DNA of 64,000 bases, taken from the NCBI RefSeq assembly GCF_900100665.1, contig NZ_FNCS01000001.1, positions 67,001 through 131,000 of the forward strand, given 5' to 3'. The translations under genes were made by a program, and so were the position numbers. A model generated the notes under the pieces. That model was not told the origin of the DNA. It was given only the letters and a program-made list of their open reading frames with translations, and did not search any database. The DNA comes from Pelagibacterium luteolum. GTDB taxonomy: Bacteria > Pseudomonadota > Alphaproteobacteria > Rhizobiales > Devosiaceae. This document shows, piece after piece, positions 62,087-64,000 of the stretch (the stretch's first letter is position 1; each line of letters opens with the position of its first letter).

Positions 62087-63193
62087 ATGACGCCACCACG
62101 CCCCACAAGGGTCATCGCCCAATTGCCCGCGACTGTGCCCTTCGTCGGCCCGGAGGTGATCGAGCGCAGGACGGGAAAACCGTTTCTGGCGCGGCTTGGC
62201 GCCAATGAAAGCGGGTTTGGACCCTCGCCCAAAGTGATCGCGGCGATTGCCGAGATGGCTGGGGACGTCTGGACCTATGGGGACAGCGAAAACTTCCTGC
62301 TGCGCGAGGCGCTGAGCCACCATCTGGGCGTCGGGATTGATGCGATTACCGTGGGCGAAGGGATCGACGGGCTGCTGGGACTGACCTGCCGGTTGTTTCT
62401 CGAACCCGGCGATCGGGTGGTGACATCGCTGGGGGCCTATCCGACCTTCAACTATCATGTCGCAGCGCAAGGGGCCGACCTCGTCAAAGTGCCCTATGCC
62501 GATGACAGGGAAGACCTCGACGCCCTGGTCGCGGCGACCCGCCTCGCGCCGACACGGGTCGTCTATCTCGCCAACCCCGACAATCCGATGGGGACGTGGT
62601 GGGATGCGCAGGCGGTGGAAACATTCGTCAAAGCGGTGCCCGAGGAGACGCTGATCATCCTCGATGAAGCCTATGGCGAAACGGCACCGGAGGGGACATT
62701 GCCTCCCGCGACGTTGATGCAGCCCAATCTGGTACGGTTCAGAACCTTTTCAAAGGCTTACGGACTGGCCGGAATGCGGGTGGCCTATGCGTTCGGCATG
62801 CCCGAAATCGTGTCGCTGTTCGATCGCATCCGCAATCATTTCGGCGTCAACAAGCTGGCGCAGCATGCAGCGCTGGTCGCGTTGGCCGATCGCGACCATG
62901 TGGATAACATCGTGGAAAAGATTGCCGCCGCGCGCCATGAACTGGTCGCAACAGCACGCGAGGCCGGGCTGGTCGCCCTCCCCTCGGCGACCAATTTCGT
63001 CGCCATCGATTGCGGTTCGAGCCAACGCGCCGACGCGATGCTCGCGGCCATGCTTGATAAGGGAATTTTCGTACGTAAACCCATGGTGCCGGTCCTCGAC
63101 CGCTGCATCCGGATCAGCGTTGGGCGATCCGAAGCCATGGGACTGGCAATCGCCGCGCTATCCGAGGCTGCCCGAGCTGTCAAACCGCTCTAA
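62087..63193 (+). CDS. PLP-dependent aminotransferase (HisC-like, class I/II)
   Basis: 368 residues. Fold-type I features: AGxN-type LGANESGFGPSP, YLANPDNPMGT, DEAYGE and the PLP Lys in RTFSKAYGLAGMRV. Close in style to histidinol-phosphate aminotransferase, but no his genes are adjacent; the partner is the SAF oxidoreductase. GGGAGGAGAA is its ribosome-binding site. Confidence 0.85.
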   Translation: MTPPRPTRVIAQLPATVPFVGPEVIERRTGKPFLARLGANESGFGPSPKVIAAIAEMAGDVWTYGDSENFLLREALSHHLGVGIDAITVGEGIDGLLGLTCRLFLEPGDRVVTSLGAYPTFNYHVAAQGADLVKVPYADDREDLDALVAATRLAPTRVVYLANPDNPMGTWWDAQAVETFVKAVPEETLIILDEAYGETAPEGTLPPATLMQPNLVRFRTFSKAYGLAGMRVAYAFGMPEIVSLFDRIRNHFGVNKLAQHAALVALADRDHVDNIVEKIAAARHELVATAREAGLVALPSATNFVAIDCGSSQRADAMLAAMLDKGIFVRKPMVPVLDRCIRISVGRSEAMGLAIAALSEAARAVKPL

Positions 63194-63328
63194 AATGTTA
63201 GAATAAAGCGAGGAATCGCAACGGCGCCGGCTTCCAGCTGAGCGGCGTTCTGCTTGATGTTCTGAAAAGTGTCGGCCAGTCTGTTACCCGGGCGTTAACC
63301 ATTTAGGCAAGAATGGGGCACGGGGGCG

Positions 63329-64000
63329 ATGGTTGATTTTCTAGGGCACGACACAGGTGAACAGACGCTCGCGTCCGCGCTGTTGCGCGCCCTCAATCCA
63401 TCGCTCGTTCCACGGCCGATCGGCACCGATAATCTTGAGCGCACCCTCCATTCAGGGCTGGTCCTCAAGCGTCGCGCGGGCGCGCCTCTGGTGCCCGCCA
63501 GAGTGCCGGGCCTGGCCAAGCGCAGCTTAGATATTGGGCTGGCGCTATGGCTCCTCGCCACGCTTTGGCCGCTGATGCTGCTGGCCGGGCTGGCGGTGAA
63601 GCTGTCGGGGCCGGGACCGATCCTTTTTACCCAAATTCGCGCCGGTCAGAACGGGCGCCCGTTCACCATTTACAAGTTCCGCTCCATGCGGACCGAAGCA
63701 GCGCACCAAGAGAGCGTGACCGCGGTCGGCGCCGTGCTGCGGCGCACATCGTTTGACGAACTGCCGCAGATTTTCAACGTGTTGCGGGGCGAGATGAGCA
63801 TGGTCGGTCCGCGCCCGCATGTGATCGACATGCATGTGGCCGGGCAGCGCTATGACGACCTCGTCCCGCACTACGCGCAGCGCCTGACGATACGTCCGGG
63901 GATTTCCGGCTGGGCGCAGGTCAATGGACTGCGCGGTGTGGTTGCCGACACCGACAGCGCGCAGGCGCGCATCGACCATGATCTTGCCTATCTGCAAAAC
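63329..64000 (+). CDS. Bacterial sugar transferase (undecaprenyl-phosphate sugar-1-phosphate transferase), 3' end outside window
   Basis: 224 codons from ATG 63329 to the edge, in frame. A non-conserved N-terminus of about 65 residues, then KRSLDIG, one hydrophobic hairpin (LALWLLATLWPLMLLAG), YKFRSM, SFDELPQ, GEMSMVGPRP and RPGISGWAQVNG, all signatures of the WbaP/ExoY C-terminal domain. It loads the first sugar for exopolysaccharide or O-antigen synthesis, implying a polysaccharide cluster beyond the window. Confidence 0.92.
   Translation, partial: MVDFLGHDTGEQTLASALLRALNPSLVPRPIGTDNLERTLHSGLVLKRRAGAPLVPARVPGLAKRSLDIGLALWLLATLWPLMLLAGLAVKLSGPGPILFTQIRAGQNGRPFTIYKFRSMRTEAAHQESVTAVGAVLRRTSFDELPQIFNVLRGEMSMVGPRPHVIDMHVAGQRYDDLVPHYAQRLTIRPGISGWAQVNGLRGVVADTDSAQARIDHDLAYLQN

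Overview
The window is GC-rich, gene-dense chromosomal DNA from an alphaproteobacterium. I infer the order Hyphomicrobiales, probably a Devosia/Pelagibacterium-like member of Devosiaceae. The inference rests on a CpdR-type response regulator, CheS- and CheT-like chemotaxis proteins, a DUF3309 micro-protein, a twin-transmembrane protein beside PduO, and frequent GTG/TTG starts. No rRNA, prophage, classical IS or CRISPR array is visible. One tRNA (Leu, CAA) is present.

Layout. 0-5.3 kb: a plsC-like acyltransferase (cut by the left edge) and ftsE-ftsX on the minus strand, diverging from a zinc-ribbon membrane protein, a CpdR-like regulator and a phospholipase D-like protein. 5.3-12.6 kb: argH-lysA, a TlpA thioredoxin, an HD-GYP protein, a GNAT/cupin pair and a tiny YjfB-like motility protein. 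12.7-19.6 kb: ispA-rhomboid, mtgA, rpmF, fumC, small membrane or lipoprotein genes, a PilZ protein and TusA. 19.6-30.8 kb: cell-wall enzymes (S11 and M15-like), HxlR, GNAT, CYTH-CHAD, two DedA/SNARE-associated proteins around tRNA-Leu, DsbB, HNH, an esterase, a DNA glycosylase, GluQ and PduO. 30.8-40.4 kb: ispG operon, a GIY-YIG nuclease inside an inverted repeat, YkvA, DUF3309, a GGDEF-EAL protein, pyruvate carboxylase and a TIGR01244 phosphatase-like protein. 40.9-48 kb: an orphan OpuAC-type binding protein, a complete branched-chain amino-acid ABC system (SBP plus livG-F-H-M) and mgsA.

48.4-57.7 kb holds a chemotaxis locus: cheS-like, cheY, cheA, cheW, cheD, an MCP, cheR, cheB and a second cheY on the minus strand, with a CheZ/CheT-like putative CheY-P phosphatase on the plus strand between cheW and cheD. 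Together with the YjfB-like gene at 12.5 kb, these genes carry similar TTAA-N7-TTA-type boxes (CtrA-like, inferred). 57.9-64 kb: an MFS transporter, an enoyl-CoA hydratase/HIBCH-type enzyme, a SAF-domain oxidoreductase with an aminotransferase, and the start of a sugar transferase gene cut by the right edge.

The most unusual structure is a dispersed family of imperfect inverted repeats of about 100-110 bp. Each has two hairpin arms ending in the core AGTATGCTC / GAGCATACT. At least ten intergenic loci in the right half carry full or partial copies, and stem changes are compensated on the other side. In one copy (33.2-33.6 kb) the short central loop is replaced by a complete GIY-YIG nuclease gene. 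This suggests an autonomous parent element with MITE-like derivatives. A second, unrelated CTCTCCC/GGGAGAG palindrome family is interspersed with it.
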